Origin: Lachnospiraceae bacterium
Lineage (GTDB): Bacteria > Bacillota > Clostridia > Lachnospirales > Lachnospiraceae
Length of the DNA: 64,000 nt
NCBI GenBank assembly: GCA_029068555.1
Contig: JAIECJ010000059.1
Span: 1 to 64,000, forward strand
Direction: 5' to 3'
Position numbers and translations under genes: made by a program. Positions 7,167-16,190 of this stretch are shown here, piece by piece. Below the pieces are notes generated by a model. That model did not search any database. It saw only the letters and a program-made list of their open reading frames with translations, and was not told the origin of the DNA. Every line of letters starts with the position of its first letter. The first letter of the stretch is position 1.

Positions 7167-9653
7167 ATGGAAATACGTGTATCAGTCCGGCAGCTTGTGG
7201 CGTTTATACTTCGAGAAGGTAGTATAGATAATCGAAAATCAGGCGGGACAGACACTGCAATGCAGGAGGGAAGCCGTATTCATAGAATACTTCAGCGGCG
7301 TATGGGAAGTGAATACCATGCTGAGATAGGGCTGATGTATGTATGGAGTACGCCTGATTATGACATTATTATAGAAGGAAGGGCAGACGGAATCATAGAC
7401 TACAACTGGGGGGCGCATGACAAAGCGGAACCAGAAAAGGATGATACGCTGCCCAGACCAGTTTTGCCAAAAGAAGATAAGGTGGTTGTGGATGAGATAA
7501 AAGGCACCTATAAGGAACTGAAGCGTATCCAGAAGCCTGTCGGCGTGCACCTTGCCCAGGCAAAGTGTTATGCGTTTATGTATGCCCAGGAAAATCATCT
7601 TGAACAAATTGGCGTCCGGATGACCTACTGTCATATGGAGACGGAGGAGCTAAAGTATTTTCATGAGGATTATACGTTTGATGAAATTAAACAGTGGTTT
7701 GACGAGCTCTTAAAGGAATATAAGAAGTGGGCTGACTTTCAGTTTTCATGGAATGGAATCCGCACAGCGTCCATAAAAAATATGTCATTTCCCTTTCCAT
7801 ACCGCGAAGGGCAGAAAGAGCTGGTCACATACGTCTATCAGACCATTTATCACAGGAGAAAACTTTTTCTGGAAGCGCCGACAGGCGTAGGAAAAACGAT
7901 ATCCACAGTTTTCCCCGCTGTGAAATCCATGGGGGAAGGGATGGCTGAGAAAATATTTTATCTCACAGCAAAGACCATTACCCGGACTGTGGCAGAGGAG
8001 TGCTTTGGACTGTTACAGGAAAATGGACTGCACATGAAGACAGTCGTACTGACTGCAAAGGATAAGATATGCTTTTTGAAGCAGTCGGATGAGGAGCGGG
8101 AGAATGAGGCGGAGTGCAATCCGGCGGCATGTCCATATGCAGATGGACATTTTGACCGTATCAATGACGCCATGTATGATCTTCTGACGCACGAGGATCA
8201 TTTTACAAGGGAAAAGCTGCTGGCATATGCAGAAAGGCATCGGGTGTGTCCGTTCGAGCTGAGCCTCGACATGAGTCTGTTTTCGGATGCAGTCATCTGT
8301 GATTACAATTATGTATTTGACCCGAGGGTATATTTGAAGCGCTTTTTTGCGGATGGCATGGGAAAGCGTGACTATGTATTTTTGATAGATGAGACACACA
8401 ACCTTCTGGATCGGGGAAGGGAAATGTACAGTGCAGCTTTGTTAAAAGAATCATTTCTGCACACAAAACGGCTGATAAAAGATGCTTCGCCAAGAATAGC
8501 AAAGCTGCTTGACAAGTGCAACAAAGAATTGCTCTCTATGAAAAGACAATGTGAGCATTATCAGAAAGAGGAATGCATTGATGGCTTTGTGATGGCACTA
8601 AACCGCCTGTATGCGGCGATGGACGACTTCCTGGATGAGCATGATACCTTTCCGGATAAAAAGGAAATACTGGAGTTTTACTTTGAGACATCGCATTTTC
8701 TGAATATATATGAGATAATGGATGATAATTATGTAGTATATAGCCGGCTCATGGATAATGGTGATTTTATGTTAAAGCTTTTCTGTGTCAATCCCGCACT
8801 GAACCTGCGCCAGTGTATGCAGAAAGGAAGAAGCGCTGTTTTGTTTTCTGCGACGCTGCTTCCGATACAGTATTATAAGAAGCTTCTGGGCGGGGAACCG
8901 ACAGACTACGAGGTTTATGCCAAGTCCACATTTGACGAGGGCAAAAAAGCGCTTTTGATTGCAAATGATGTCACGAGCAGGTATACAAGAAGGAACGCGG
9001 ACGAGTATCGGCGGATTGCACGGTATATCTACGAAGTGGTCAGGCAGCGGCATGGAAATTACATGGTTTTTTTACCGTCGCATCTTTTTTTGGAACAGGT
9101 TTATGATTGCTTTATGAGGGAATATTATGAGAAAGGCGTGATGGAATGCATTGTGCAGGAGGACTATATGAGTGAATCCAAAAGGGAGGAATTTCTGTTT
9201 CGCTTTCAGGGAAATGTGGATTGTGATTTTTCCAGCCGAATCGCTTTTGATATAGAGGAGACAGACACGATTCTCATAGGCTTCTGTGTGATGGGCGGGA
9301 TTTTTTCCGAGGGAATTGATTTAAAGCATGACAGCCTGATTGGAGCAGTTATTGTCGGAACCGGGATACCGCAGGTGGGATGCGAGAGACAGCTGCTAAA
9401 AGAATATTTTGATGTCCGGGGAGAAAACGGCTTTGACTACGCGTACCGTTATCCTGGAATGAATAAGGTTCTGCAGTCCGCGGGGCGTGTCATCCGCACT
9501 GCGGAGGATATCGGCGTGGTGGCGCTTCTTGATGAGCGTTTTCTGGAGCCACAGTACAGGCGCATGTTTCCGAGGGAGTGGAGTCAGTATGAGATTGTAG
9601 ATGTCTCCCAGATTTCCGGAAAAATTGAGCGATTCTGGAATGAATGGCTCTAA
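7167..9653 (+). CDS. PD-(D/E)XK nuclease fused to an XPD/DinG-type helicase
   Basis: 828 residues. The first 210 hold a RecB/Cas4-like PD-(D/E)XK nuclease: H39, D74 in IIEGRADG, E110 and K112 in VDEIKG, and Q131. From about 225 there is a superfamily 2 XPD/DinG helicase: Walker A EAPTGVGKT (K243), DETH box (408-411) and a C-terminal GRVIRT motif. Four cysteines (302, 317, 322, 361) sit between the two motor motifs as in iron-sulphur XPD helicases. It would unwind DNA 5'-3' and cut single strands, in repair or flap removal. The start is ATG 7167 with GGAGG 6 nt upstream. It has its own transcript unit downstream of a terminator. A defence role is possible, since it lies next to the ATPase/TOPRIM pair, but repair is the simpler reading. 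Confidence 0.88.
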   Translation: MEIRVSVRQLVAFILREGSIDNRKSGGTDTAMQEGSRIHRILQRRMGSEYHAEIGLMYVWSTPDYDIIIEGRADGIIDYNWGAHDKAEPEKDDTLPRPVLPKEDKVVVDEIKGTYKELKRIQKPVGVHLAQAKCYAFMYAQENHLEQIGVRMTYCHMETEELKYFHEDYTFDEIKQWFDELLKEYKKWADFQFSWNGIRTASIKNMSFPFPYREGQKELVTYVYQTIYHRRKLFLEAPTGVGKTISTVFPAVKSMGEGMAEKIFYLTAKTITRTVAEECFGLLQENGLHMKTVVLTAKDKICFLKQSDEERENEAECNPAACPYADGHFDRINDAMYDLLTHEDHFTREKLLAYAERHRVCPFELSLDMSLFSDAVICDYNYVFDPRVYLKRFFADGMGKRDYVFLIDETHNLLDRGREMYSAALLKESFLHTKRLIKDASPRIAKLLDKCNKELLSMKRQCEHYQKEECIDGFVMALNRLYAAMDDFLDEHDTFPDKKEILEFYFETSHFLNIYEIMDDNYVVYSRLMDNGDFMLKLFCVNPALNLRQCMQKGRSAVLFSATLLPIQYYKKLLGGEPTDYEVYAKSTFDEGKKALLIANDVTSRYTRRNADEYRRIARYIYEVVRQRHGNYMVFLPSHLFLEQVYDCFMREYYEKGVMECIVQEDYMSESKREEFLFRFQGNVDCDFSSRIAFDIEETDTILIGFCVMGGIFSEGIDLKHDSLIGAVIVGTGIPQVGCERQLLKEYFDVRGENGFDYAYRYPGMNKVLQSAGRVIRTAEDIGVVALLDERFLEPQYRRMFPREWSQYEIVDVSQISGKIERFWNEWL

Positions 9654-9671
9654 AGAATTTTATTGAATTTG

Positions 9672-9700
9672 TTGAATAGTAAAAATGCGTGTGCTATACT
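9672..9700 (+). promoter_or_regulatory. promoter of the UDP-sugar dehydrogenase gene
   Basis: TTGAAT (9672-9677), a 17-nt spacer and an extended -10 TGCTATACT (TATACT at 9695-9700). Confidence 0.7.
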
Positions 9701-9773
9701 TGTAATAAATTTTTAACTTTTATTGATTATGCCAGCGCCAATGTGCGGGCTGTTGGCAGCGAGGAGGATTCGT

Positions 9774-10940
9774 ATGAAGATTGCGGTAGCAGGTATCGGT
9801 TATGTGGGACTTTCAAATGCCATATTGCTGGCTCAGAACAATGAGGTGGCGGTAGTGGATGTCCTTCAGGAAAAGGCGGATATGATTAACAACAGAAAGT
9901 CGCCTATCATAGACAAGGAAATCGAGGAATATCTGTCGACAAAAAATTTGAATCTGAGGGCGACAACGGATGGTGCAGACGCGTACAAGGATGCACAGTA
10001 CATTATCATTGCTACGCCGACAAACTATGATCCGGATAAGAACTACTTTGATACAAGTTCCATAGAGACTGTGATAGAGCTTGTCACGAAAGTAAATCCA
10101 CAGGCCGTAATGGTTATCAAATCAACAGTTCCAGTGGGATATACTAAGTCGGTCAGAAAGAAGTATGGTATCGACAATATTATCTTTTCACCAGAGTTTT
10201 TGCGTGAAGGAAAGGCGCTGTATGACAATCTTTACCCGTCAAGAATTATTGTTGGAGAACAGTCGCAACGTGCTCGGATGTTTGCGGAATTACTGATACA
10301 GGGAGCAATAAAAAAGGATATTCCAACGTTGTTTACAGACGTGACGGAGGCAGAGGCAATCAAGCTCTTTGCCAACACCTATCTGGCATTGCGGGTGGCT
10401 TACTTCAATGAGCTGGACACATATGCCGAGGTGAGGGGGTTAAACACAAAGCAGATTATAGAGGGTGTAGGGCTTGACCCCAGAATCGGAAGTCATTACA
10501 ACAATCCTTCATTCGGTTATGGGGGGTACTGTCTGCCCAAGGACACGAAACAGCTGCGGGCAAACTATGAGAATGTACCCAATAATATTATAACGGCTAT
10601 AGTGGATGCCAACAGAACAAGAAAAGACCACATCGCGGATATGATACTCGCGAGAAGACCGAAGATAGTAGGGGTGTACAGGCTGACCATGAAGACGGAT
10701 TCCGACAATTTCCGCCAGTCGTCTATACAGGGAATTATGAAGCGCATCAAGGCAAAGGGAATCGAGGTTGTCGTGTATGAACCAAGTCTGAAAGAAGACA
10801 GCTTCTTTCGGTCAAGGGTTATCCGTGACTTTGACGCGTTTAAGAGCATGTCTGATGTCATAATTGCGAACCGTATGACGGACGAGCTGGCGGATGCTGC
10901 AGATAAGATTTACACAAGGGATATTTATGGAAGAGATTAG
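9774..10940 (+). CDS. ugd: UDP-glucose/GDP-mannose dehydrogenase family
   Basis: 388-residue NAD-dependent sugar-nucleotide dehydrogenase. The N-terminal Rossmann motif is GIGYVGL, the middle domain carries the EFLREG signature, and the catalytic cysteine is C253 in [11 protein letters not shown]. The enzyme oxidises a UDP-hexose, most likely UDP-glucose to UDP-glucuronate, for capsule or exopolysaccharide. The start is ATG 9774 with GAGGAGG 6 nt before it; a longer frame from 9723 lacks a ribosome site. It stands alone between its own promoter and terminator, with no capsule genes nearby, so the exact substrate is uncertain. Confidence 0.9.
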   Translation: MKIAVAGIGYVGLSNAILLAQNNEVAVVDVLQEKADMINNRKSPIIDKEIEEYLSTKNLNLRATTDGADAYKDAQYIIIATPTNYDPDKNYFDTSSIETVIELVTKVNPQAVMVIKSTVPVGYTKSVRKKYGIDNIIFSPEFLREGKALYDNLYPSRIIVGEQSQRARMFAELLIQGAIKKDIPTLFTDVTEAEAIKLFANTYLALRVAYFNELDTYAEVRGLNTKQIIEGVGLDPRIGSHYNNPSFGYGGYCLPKDTKQLRANYENVPNNIITAIVDANRTRKDHIADMILARRPKIVGVYRLTMKTDSDNFRQSSIQGIMKRIKAKGIEVVVYEPSLKEDSFFRSRVIRDFDAFKSMSDVIIANRMTDELADAADKIYTRDIYGRD

Positions 10941-10994
10941 TAAATCCGGCGGGATATGCCTGATTTTCTATGTAGAAATAATATAGTCAATTTG

Positions 10995-11040
10995 TCAAAA
11001 GAATCTGTGGAAAGTAGATAGTTTTCACAGATTCTTTTGT
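10995..11040 (+). terminator. strong terminator after ugd
   Basis: An almost perfect 18-bp stem (CAAAAGAATCTGTG with CACAGATTCTTTTG) around a short loop, then T-rich sequence. Confidence 0.9.
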
Positions 11041-11110
11041 CTGTTTTGTATAATACGAAAAAAGATTTTCGGATATTTTCGCTAAAAATAAAAAAGTACC
11101 AAAATTTTAC

Positions 11111-11139
11111 TTGATATTTTTATGGCAGGATGTTATGAT
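11111..11139 (+). promoter_or_regulatory. maltodextrin operon promoter
   Basis: TTGATA (11111-11116), 17 nt, TATGAT (11134-11139). Transcription would start near 11146, inside or just before the triple operator. A long leader of about 130 nt precedes the binding-protein gene. Confidence 0.8.
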
Positions 11140-11152
11140 TTATCTGTCCATT

Positions 11153-11188
11153 GGAAACGTTACCGATAACGTTACCGAAAACGATTCC
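11153..11188. promoter_or_regulatory. three tandem 12-bp LacI-type operators
   Basis: GGAAACGTTACC (11153-11164), GATAACGTTACC (11165-11176) and GAAAACGATTCC (11177-11188) follow each other without a gap. Each has the AACG core of LacI-family sites. They cover the expected transcription start, so binding would repress. Likely binders are the regulators at 16191 (same cluster) or 961. Confidence 0.75.
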
Positions 11189-11278
11189 GACAGCTGGCGG
11201 TTTAGGTGCACAGTACAGTGGATTTGTTTAGAAACAAGAGGATACAAGCGGTATTCAAAAAGGAAAGAGGTATTCATT

Positions 11279-12694
11279 ATGAAGAAAAAGTTATTAAGTG
11301 CAGTACTTAGTGCAGCAATGCTCGCGACGATGCTTACGGGATGCGGCGGAAACGATTCTAGTCAGACACAGGCGCCTGCGGCAGACACAAAGACAGAAAA
11401 CAATGCAGAGACAAAGACAGATGATACAAAGGGGGATGATGCGCAGGCAAATGCCAGCGCTGCATCAGGAAGCGGTAAGGTTTACTACTTAAACTTCAAG
11501 CCGGAACAGGCTGGAGACTGGGAGGAGCTGGCTGCAAAGTATACTGCCGAGACAGGTGTGGAGGTAGTGGTGCAGACTGCGGCTTCTGGTACATATGAAT
11601 CAACACTAAAGTCAGAGATGGCAAAATCAGAGGCACCTACATTGTTCCAGGTAAATGGACCTGTAGGACTTGCAACATGGAAGGATTACTGCTATGACCT
11701 TTCCGGATCAGAGGTTTACGGGCAGTTAAAGAGTGACGACTTTGCGCTGAAGGACGGTGATGAAGTCAAGGGAATCGCATATGTAGTAGAGACCTATGGC
11801 ATTATCTACAACGCAGACATTTTAAATGATTATTTTGCAAAAGATTATGCTGTGGTTAAGAGTGTTGAGGAAATCAATTCATTTGATAATCTGAAAGCAG
11901 TTGCAGACAGCATTCAGGAGAACGCTGATGATCTGGGCGTAAAGGGCGCTTTCACATCAGCCGGTATGGATTCAAGCTCTGACTGGAGATTCAAAACACA
12001 TCTTGCAAACCTGCCGATTTACTATGAGTATCAGGAAGACGGCATCGGTTCTACAGACGCCATCAAGGGTACTTATTTAGAGAATTACAAGAACATTTGG
12101 GATCTCTATATTACAGATTCTGTCTGCGCACCTTCCCTTCTGTCAAGCAAGACAGGCGAGGACGCTACAGCAGACTTCGCACTTGGTGATGCAGTATTTT
12201 ATCAGAATGGTACATGGGCTTACACAGATTTGAGCGGCAACGGTATGGAGGACGAATCACTTGGCATGCTTCCTATTTACATTGGTGTAGAAGGCGAGGA
12301 GAACCAGGGACTCTGCACAGGCAGCGAGAATTACTGGTGTGTAAACAAGAATGCATCTCCTGAGGACATTCAGGCGACACTGGACTTCATGAACTGGTGT
12401 GTGACGTCTCATGACGGGTGCGATTCACTTTCTTATATCATGGGATTTGTCTGCCCGTTCAAAGCGTTTGACAGCTATCCTGCTGCCAACCCGCTTGTAA
12501 ATATTGCGAATGACTATGTGTCATCCGGAAAGACATCTGTTGCATGGACATTCACAACAATGCCCTCCGAGGAGTGGAAGAACGGCGTGGGAAGCGCGCT
12601 TTTGGAGTACGCACAGGGTACTGGTGAGTGGTCGGCTGTTGAGACAGCCTTTGTTGACGGCTGGGCTTCCGAGTTTGCGGCAGCAAATAACTAA
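11279..12694 (+). CDS. maltodextrin-type sugar-binding lipoprotein
   Basis: 471 residues, an extracellular solute-binding protein of the MalE type (family 1). The signal peptide ends in a lipobox LTGC with Cys22, so it is anchored to the outer face of the membrane. An Ala/Thr/Asp-rich linker of about 40 residues follows, then the two-lobed binding domain. The start is ATG 11279 with AAAGAGG upstream; a longer open frame from 11111 is only leader. It delivers sugar to the two permeases downstream. With malQ and glgP in the same region the ligand is most likely malto-oligosaccharide. Other alpha-glucans cannot be excluded. Confidence 0.9.
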   Translation: MKKKLLSAVLSAAMLATMLTGCGGNDSSQTQAPAADTKTENNAETKTDDTKGDDAQANASAASGSGKVYYLNFKPEQAGDWEELAAKYTAETGVEVVVQTAASGTYESTLKSEMAKSEAPTLFQVNGPVGLATWKDYCYDLSGSEVYGQLKSDDFALKDGDEVKGIAYVVETYGIIYNADILNDYFAKDYAVVKSVEEINSFDNLKAVADSIQENADDLGVKGAFTSAGMDSSSDWRFKTHLANLPIYYEYQEDGIGSTDAIKGTYLENYKNIWDLYITDSVCAPSLLSSKTGEDATADFALGDAVFYQNGTWAYTDLSGNGMEDESLGMLPIYIGVEGEENQGLCTGSENYWCVNKNASPEDIQATLDFMNWCVTSHDGCDSLSYIMGFVCPFKAFDSYPAANPLVNIANDYVSSGKTSVAWTFTTMPSEEWKNGVGSALLEYAQGTGEWSAVETAFVDGWASEFAAANN

Positions 12695-12739
12695 TCCGTA
12701 TTATTGCAGATATAGCTGACAAATTAGAACTTTTTATAG

Positions 12740-12779
12740 GTGCAGCCGGAGGCATCTGGCTGCACTATTTTTATTTTTA
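12740..12779 (+). terminator. intra-operon terminator between binding protein and permeases
   Basis: GTGCAGCC (12740-12747) and GGCTGCAC (12758-12765) form a perfect 8-bp stem followed by a T-rich run. It probably lets only part of the transcripts reach the permease genes, giving more binding protein than permease. The remaining intergenic bases up to 12902 contain a GC-rich hairpin-prone stretch and no gene. Confidence 0.8.
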
Positions 12780-12902
12780 CACGTGGTCACTCGGATAAAA
12801 ATTGTCAGCGAGAGCTGGACAGGTGCCCGGCGCGCGGGCGGGAAAAGTCTTCCCTGCTTGATTACTATGTAAAATATTTTTTATGAGAAAGGTTGTAAGA
12901 TT

Positions 12903-13745
12903 ATGGAAAAGGCAATCAAAAAGTATTTCCCAATTTTTGCGTTACCAACGCTTCTTGCGTTTACCATCGGTTTTATCATTCCATTTATACTTGGCGTATA
13001 TTTGTCTTTTTGCGAGTTTACCACAGTTACGGACGCCAAGTTTGTAGGATTTAAAAATTACATCAGAATCTGGGGCGACAGCACATTTATCCATTCGCTT
13101 TGGTATACGGCATTGTTCACAATTGTTTCCGTTCTGGCAATCAACATCCTTGCATTTGCAGTAGCGATGCTTCTGACAAAGGGGATCAAGGGTACAAATT
13201 TATTCAGAACCGTATTTTTTATGCCGAACTTAATCGGCGGTATTATCCTCGGATATATCTGGCAGTTGATTTTAAATGGTATTCTGGCAGGTATGGAGCG
13301 CACACTGACATATAGCTCCGCGTATGGCTTCTGGGGACTTGTCATTCTGATGTGCTGGCAGCAGGTCGGGTATATGATGATTATCTATATTGCAGGAATT
13401 CAGAATATTCCAGGTGACCTGATAGAAGCGGCAAAGATTGACGGGGCTAACAACAGACAATTACTAAGGCACGTAACCCTTCCGATGGTTATGCCGTCGA
13501 TTACAATATGTTCATTCCTGACACTGACCAACTCGTTCAAGCTTTTCGACCAGAACCTTGCGCTGACTGCCGGGGAGCCATCCAACAAGTCAGAAATGCT
13601 TGCATTGAATATTTTTAATACCTTCTATGGCAGGAACGGCTGGGAAGGCGTTGGTCAGGCGAAGGCGGTGATATTCTTTATATTAGTGGCGCTTATAGCA
13701 GTTGTTCAGCTGAAAGCTACAAGGGAGAAGGAGGTACAGGCATAA
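12903..13745 (+). CDS. sugar ABC transporter permease, MalF type
   Basis: 280 residues with six predicted membrane helices. The EAA loop (EAAKIDGANNRQLLRHVTLP, about residues 178-197) contacts the ATPase. The length is that of MsmF/LplB-type sugar permeases rather than the longer enteric MalF. It forms the channel with the next gene, which begins inside its stop codon (TAATG). No ATPase gene is in the operon, so a shared MsmX/MsmK-type ATPase encoded elsewhere must energise it. Confidence 0.93.
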   Translation: MEKAIKKYFPIFALPTLLAFTIGFIIPFILGVYLSFCEFTTVTDAKFVGFKNYIRIWGDSTFIHSLWYTALFTIVSVLAINILAFAVAMLLTKGIKGTNLFRTVFFMPNLIGGIILGYIWQLILNGILAGMERTLTYSSAYGFWGLVILMCWQQVGYMMIIYIAGIQNIPGDLIEAAKIDGANNRQLLRHVTLPMVMPSITICSFLTLTNSFKLFDQNLALTAGEPSNKSEMLALNIFNTFYGRNGWEGVGQAKAVIFFILVALIAVVQLKATREKEVQA

Positions 13746-14587
13746 TGTCAAGTGTGAGAAAAGCAAAGCACGGCGGATTGTTAACAGTAATATTTTCAAT
13801 TATATCAGTGATATATGTCATGCCGATTATCATTGTATTATACAATTCTTTCAAAAAGAAGATTTTTATCAGCAAGAGACCGTTTGCACTTCCTGATACG
13901 AAGTCTTTTGTAGGTGTGGAAAATTATATCAGCGGTATCGAAAAGATTGAGCTGCCAAAAGCATTTGGATACTCGCTGTTTATTACAGTGGGCGCTGTAT
14001 TCGTGATTATTTTATGTACTTCCATGTGCGCATGGTACATTACAAGAGTAAAAAATGCAGTCACATCCAGCATGTATATGTTGTTTGCATTTTCAATGAT
14101 TATACCTTTTCAAATGGTAATGTTTACATTATCAAAAATAGCTGATATACTTAAGTTAGGGAACCCTGTCGGCATCATTATTGTATACCTGGGATTTGGA
14201 GCAGGGCTTGCGGTCTTTATGTTCTGTGGATTTGTGAAATCCATTCCGTTAGAGATAGAGGAGGCTGCCATGATCGATGGCTGTACCCCCATTCAGACAT
14301 ATTTTAAGATAGTATTTCCTGTCATGAAGCCGACAGCGATATCTGTGGCGATACTGGAGGCAATGTGGGTGTGGAACGATTATCTGCTGCCTTATCTCGT
14401 GCTGGACATCAAGAAATATAAGACCATTCCTATTGCCATTCAGTACCTCAAGGGCGGCTACGGTGCGATTGACATGGGCGCTATGATGGCAATGATTATT
14501 CTGGCAATCATTCCAATCATTGTCTTCTATATTGCCTGTCAGAAATATATTATCGAGGGTGTAGTTGCAGGTGCTGTAAAAGGATAA
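13745..14587 (+). CDS. sugar ABC transporter permease, MalG type
   Basis: 280 residues, six membrane helices, with the EAA loop EEAAMIDGCTPIQTYFKIVF at about residues 175-194. It pairs with the preceding permease and is translationally coupled to it by a one-base overlap. It forms half of the import channel for the maltodextrin-type sugar bound by the lipoprotein at 11279. Confidence 0.93.
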   Translation: MSSVRKAKHGGLLTVIFSIISVIYVMPIIIVLYNSFKKKIFISKRPFALPDTKSFVGVENYISGIEKIELPKAFGYSLFITVGAVFVIILCTSMCAWYITRVKNAVTSSMYMLFAFSMIIPFQMVMFTLSKIADILKLGNPVGIIIVYLGFGAGLAVFMFCGFVKSIPLEIEEAAMIDGCTPIQTYFKIVFPVMKPTAISVAILEAMWVWNDYLLPYLVLDIKKYKTIPIAIQYLKGGYGAIDMGAMMAMIILAIIPIIVFYIACQKYIIEGVVAGAVKG

Positions 14588-14614
14588 GTTTTAATATTTA
14601 TTGCAGAAAAAGTG

Positions 14615-14655
14615 ACGGTTCTGTACCGCATGACTGCTGGGCGGAACAGAATCGT
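14615..14655 (+). other. hairpin in the permease-malQ gap
   Basis: ACGGTTCTGTACCGC and GCGGAACAGAATCGT form a 15-bp stem with only two weak positions. There is no T-run. It ends just before the malQ ribosome site, so it may be an mRNA-stability or processing element. Confidence 0.55.
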
Positions 14656-14675
14656 TGCTGGAAAAGGAGAAATGT

Positions 14676-16172
14676 ATGAGAAGATGTGGCGTGCTTATGC
14701 CGGTATCCAGCTTACCATCAAGATTTGGAATAGGCGGATTTTCAAAGGAAGCTTATGATTTTGTGGATTTTTTGGCAGCATCAGGACAGTCATTATGGCA
14801 GATTTTACCGTTAGGGCCGACAGGATATGGTGATTCACCATACCAGTCTTTTTCGACTTTTGCGGGCAGCCCGTACTATATCAGTCTGGATGCGCTGATA
14901 GGGGAGGGATTGCTCACCGAGGAGGAGTGTTCGTCTGTCGATTTCGGTAACGATACCAAAAAGGTAGATTATGAGAAAATATATTTCACAAGGTTCAAAC
15001 TTTTACGGAAAGCATTTGAGAGAGCAAATGTGGACGAAAATCCCGAATATAAAGAGTTCGTCGAGGAAAACAGGCAGTGGCTTAAGGATTATGCAATGTA
15101 CATGGCGGTCAAGGATTCCATGGACGGAGTTTCATGGATTGAGTGGGATGAGGATATCAGACTCAGAAAACCGCAGGCAATGGCTGATTATGAGAAGGAG
15201 CTTGCAGATGACATCGCATTTTACAGCTATCAGCAGTACCTGTTCTCTACACAGTGGATGGCGCTTAAGAAATATGCCAATGAAAAGGGAATCAGCATTG
15301 TGGGCGATATTCCGATTTATGTGGCATTTGACAGTGCGGATACATGGGCAAATCCCGAGCTGTTCCAGCTGGACGGGGAGAATGTTCCGACTGCTGTTGC
15401 AGGGTGTCCGCCAGATGCGTTTTCTGCGACAGGACAACTTTGGGGAAATCCTTTGTACAAGTGGGATTACCATGAGGAGACTGGTTATGCATGGTGGATG
15501 AGAAGGCTTTCACATGTGTTTCGGATTTATGATATTGTGCGCATTGATCATTTCAGGGGATTCGACGAATACTGGGCAATCCCGTATGGCGATGACACAG
15601 CTGAGAACGGCGAGTGGAGACCAGGACCCGGTTATAAGCTTTTTGAGGTCATGAAAAAGACACTTGGAAATCGCGCGGTCATCGCGGAGGATTTAGGATT
15701 TTTGACACCGAGTGTGCTGAAACTTGTCAAGAAGACAGGATATCCAGGAATGAAAATTCTTCAGTTTGCGTTTGATTCCAGGGAGGAGAGCGATTATCTG
15801 CCGCACAACTACAGCAATAACTGTGTGGTTTATACAGGAACGCACGACAATGACACGGTCAATGGCTGGATTCCAAGCATGAGCAGAAAGGATCTGGCCT
15901 TTGCAAAGAAATATCTGGGTGTCAGAAAAACAGCGGATATCTGCGAGTGCCTGATTCGCACAGCCCTTGGATGCGTGGCTGACACGGCAGTGATTCCCAT
16001 GCAGGATTATCTGGGACTTGGGGCGGAGGCGAGAATCAATACGCCGTCCACACTTGGCGGCAACTGGGAGTGGCGCATGGAGCATGATGCATGCACAGAG
16101 CAGCTTTCAAAGCATATGCTTGAGCTGGCACAGATTTATGGAAGAATTGTCCGCCCAAAAAAGAAGAAATAG
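14676..16172 (+). CDS. malQ: 4-alpha-glucanotransferase (amylomaltase)
   Basis: 498-residue GH77 enzyme. It transfers alpha-1,4-glucan segments between malto-oligosaccharides in the cytosol, releasing glucose and making longer chains for the phosphorylase. GH77 landmarks are visible: the SSLPSRFGIGGF start, VRIDHFRGF with the nucleophile aspartate, VIAEDLGFLTP with the acid/base glutamate, and YTGTHDNDT. The start is ATG 14676 after AAAGGAGA; a TTG seven codons earlier overlaps that site. It follows the permeases and precedes the LacI regulator, most likely in one transcript. Confidence 0.95.
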   Translation: MRRCGVLMPVSSLPSRFGIGGFSKEAYDFVDFLAASGQSLWQILPLGPTGYGDSPYQSFSTFAGSPYYISLDALIGEGLLTEEECSSVDFGNDTKKVDYEKIYFTRFKLLRKAFERANVDENPEYKEFVEENRQWLKDYAMYMAVKDSMDGVSWIEWDEDIRLRKPQAMADYEKELADDIAFYSYQQYLFSTQWMALKKYANEKGISIVGDIPIYVAFDSADTWANPELFQLDGENVPTAVAGCPPDAFSATGQLWGNPLYKWDYHEETGYAWWMRRLSHVFRIYDIVRIDHFRGFDEYWAIPYGDDTAENGEWRPGPGYKLFEVMKKTLGNRAVIAEDLGFLTPSVLKLVKKTGYPGMKILQFAFDSREESDYLPHNYSNNCVVYTGTHDNDTVNGWIPSMSRKDLAFAKKYLGVRKTADICECLIRTALGCVADTAVIPMQDYLGLGAEARINTPSTLGGNWEWRMEHDACTEQLSKHMLELAQIYGRIVRPKKKK

Positions 16173-16190
16173 TCGACAGAGGTGATGCAT

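Noticed and set aside
7167-9653. Reading the nuclease-helicase as a Cas4/CRISPR protein
   Set aside because: No cas1, cas2 or repeat array is present; the helicase part fits XPD/DinG repair enzymes.
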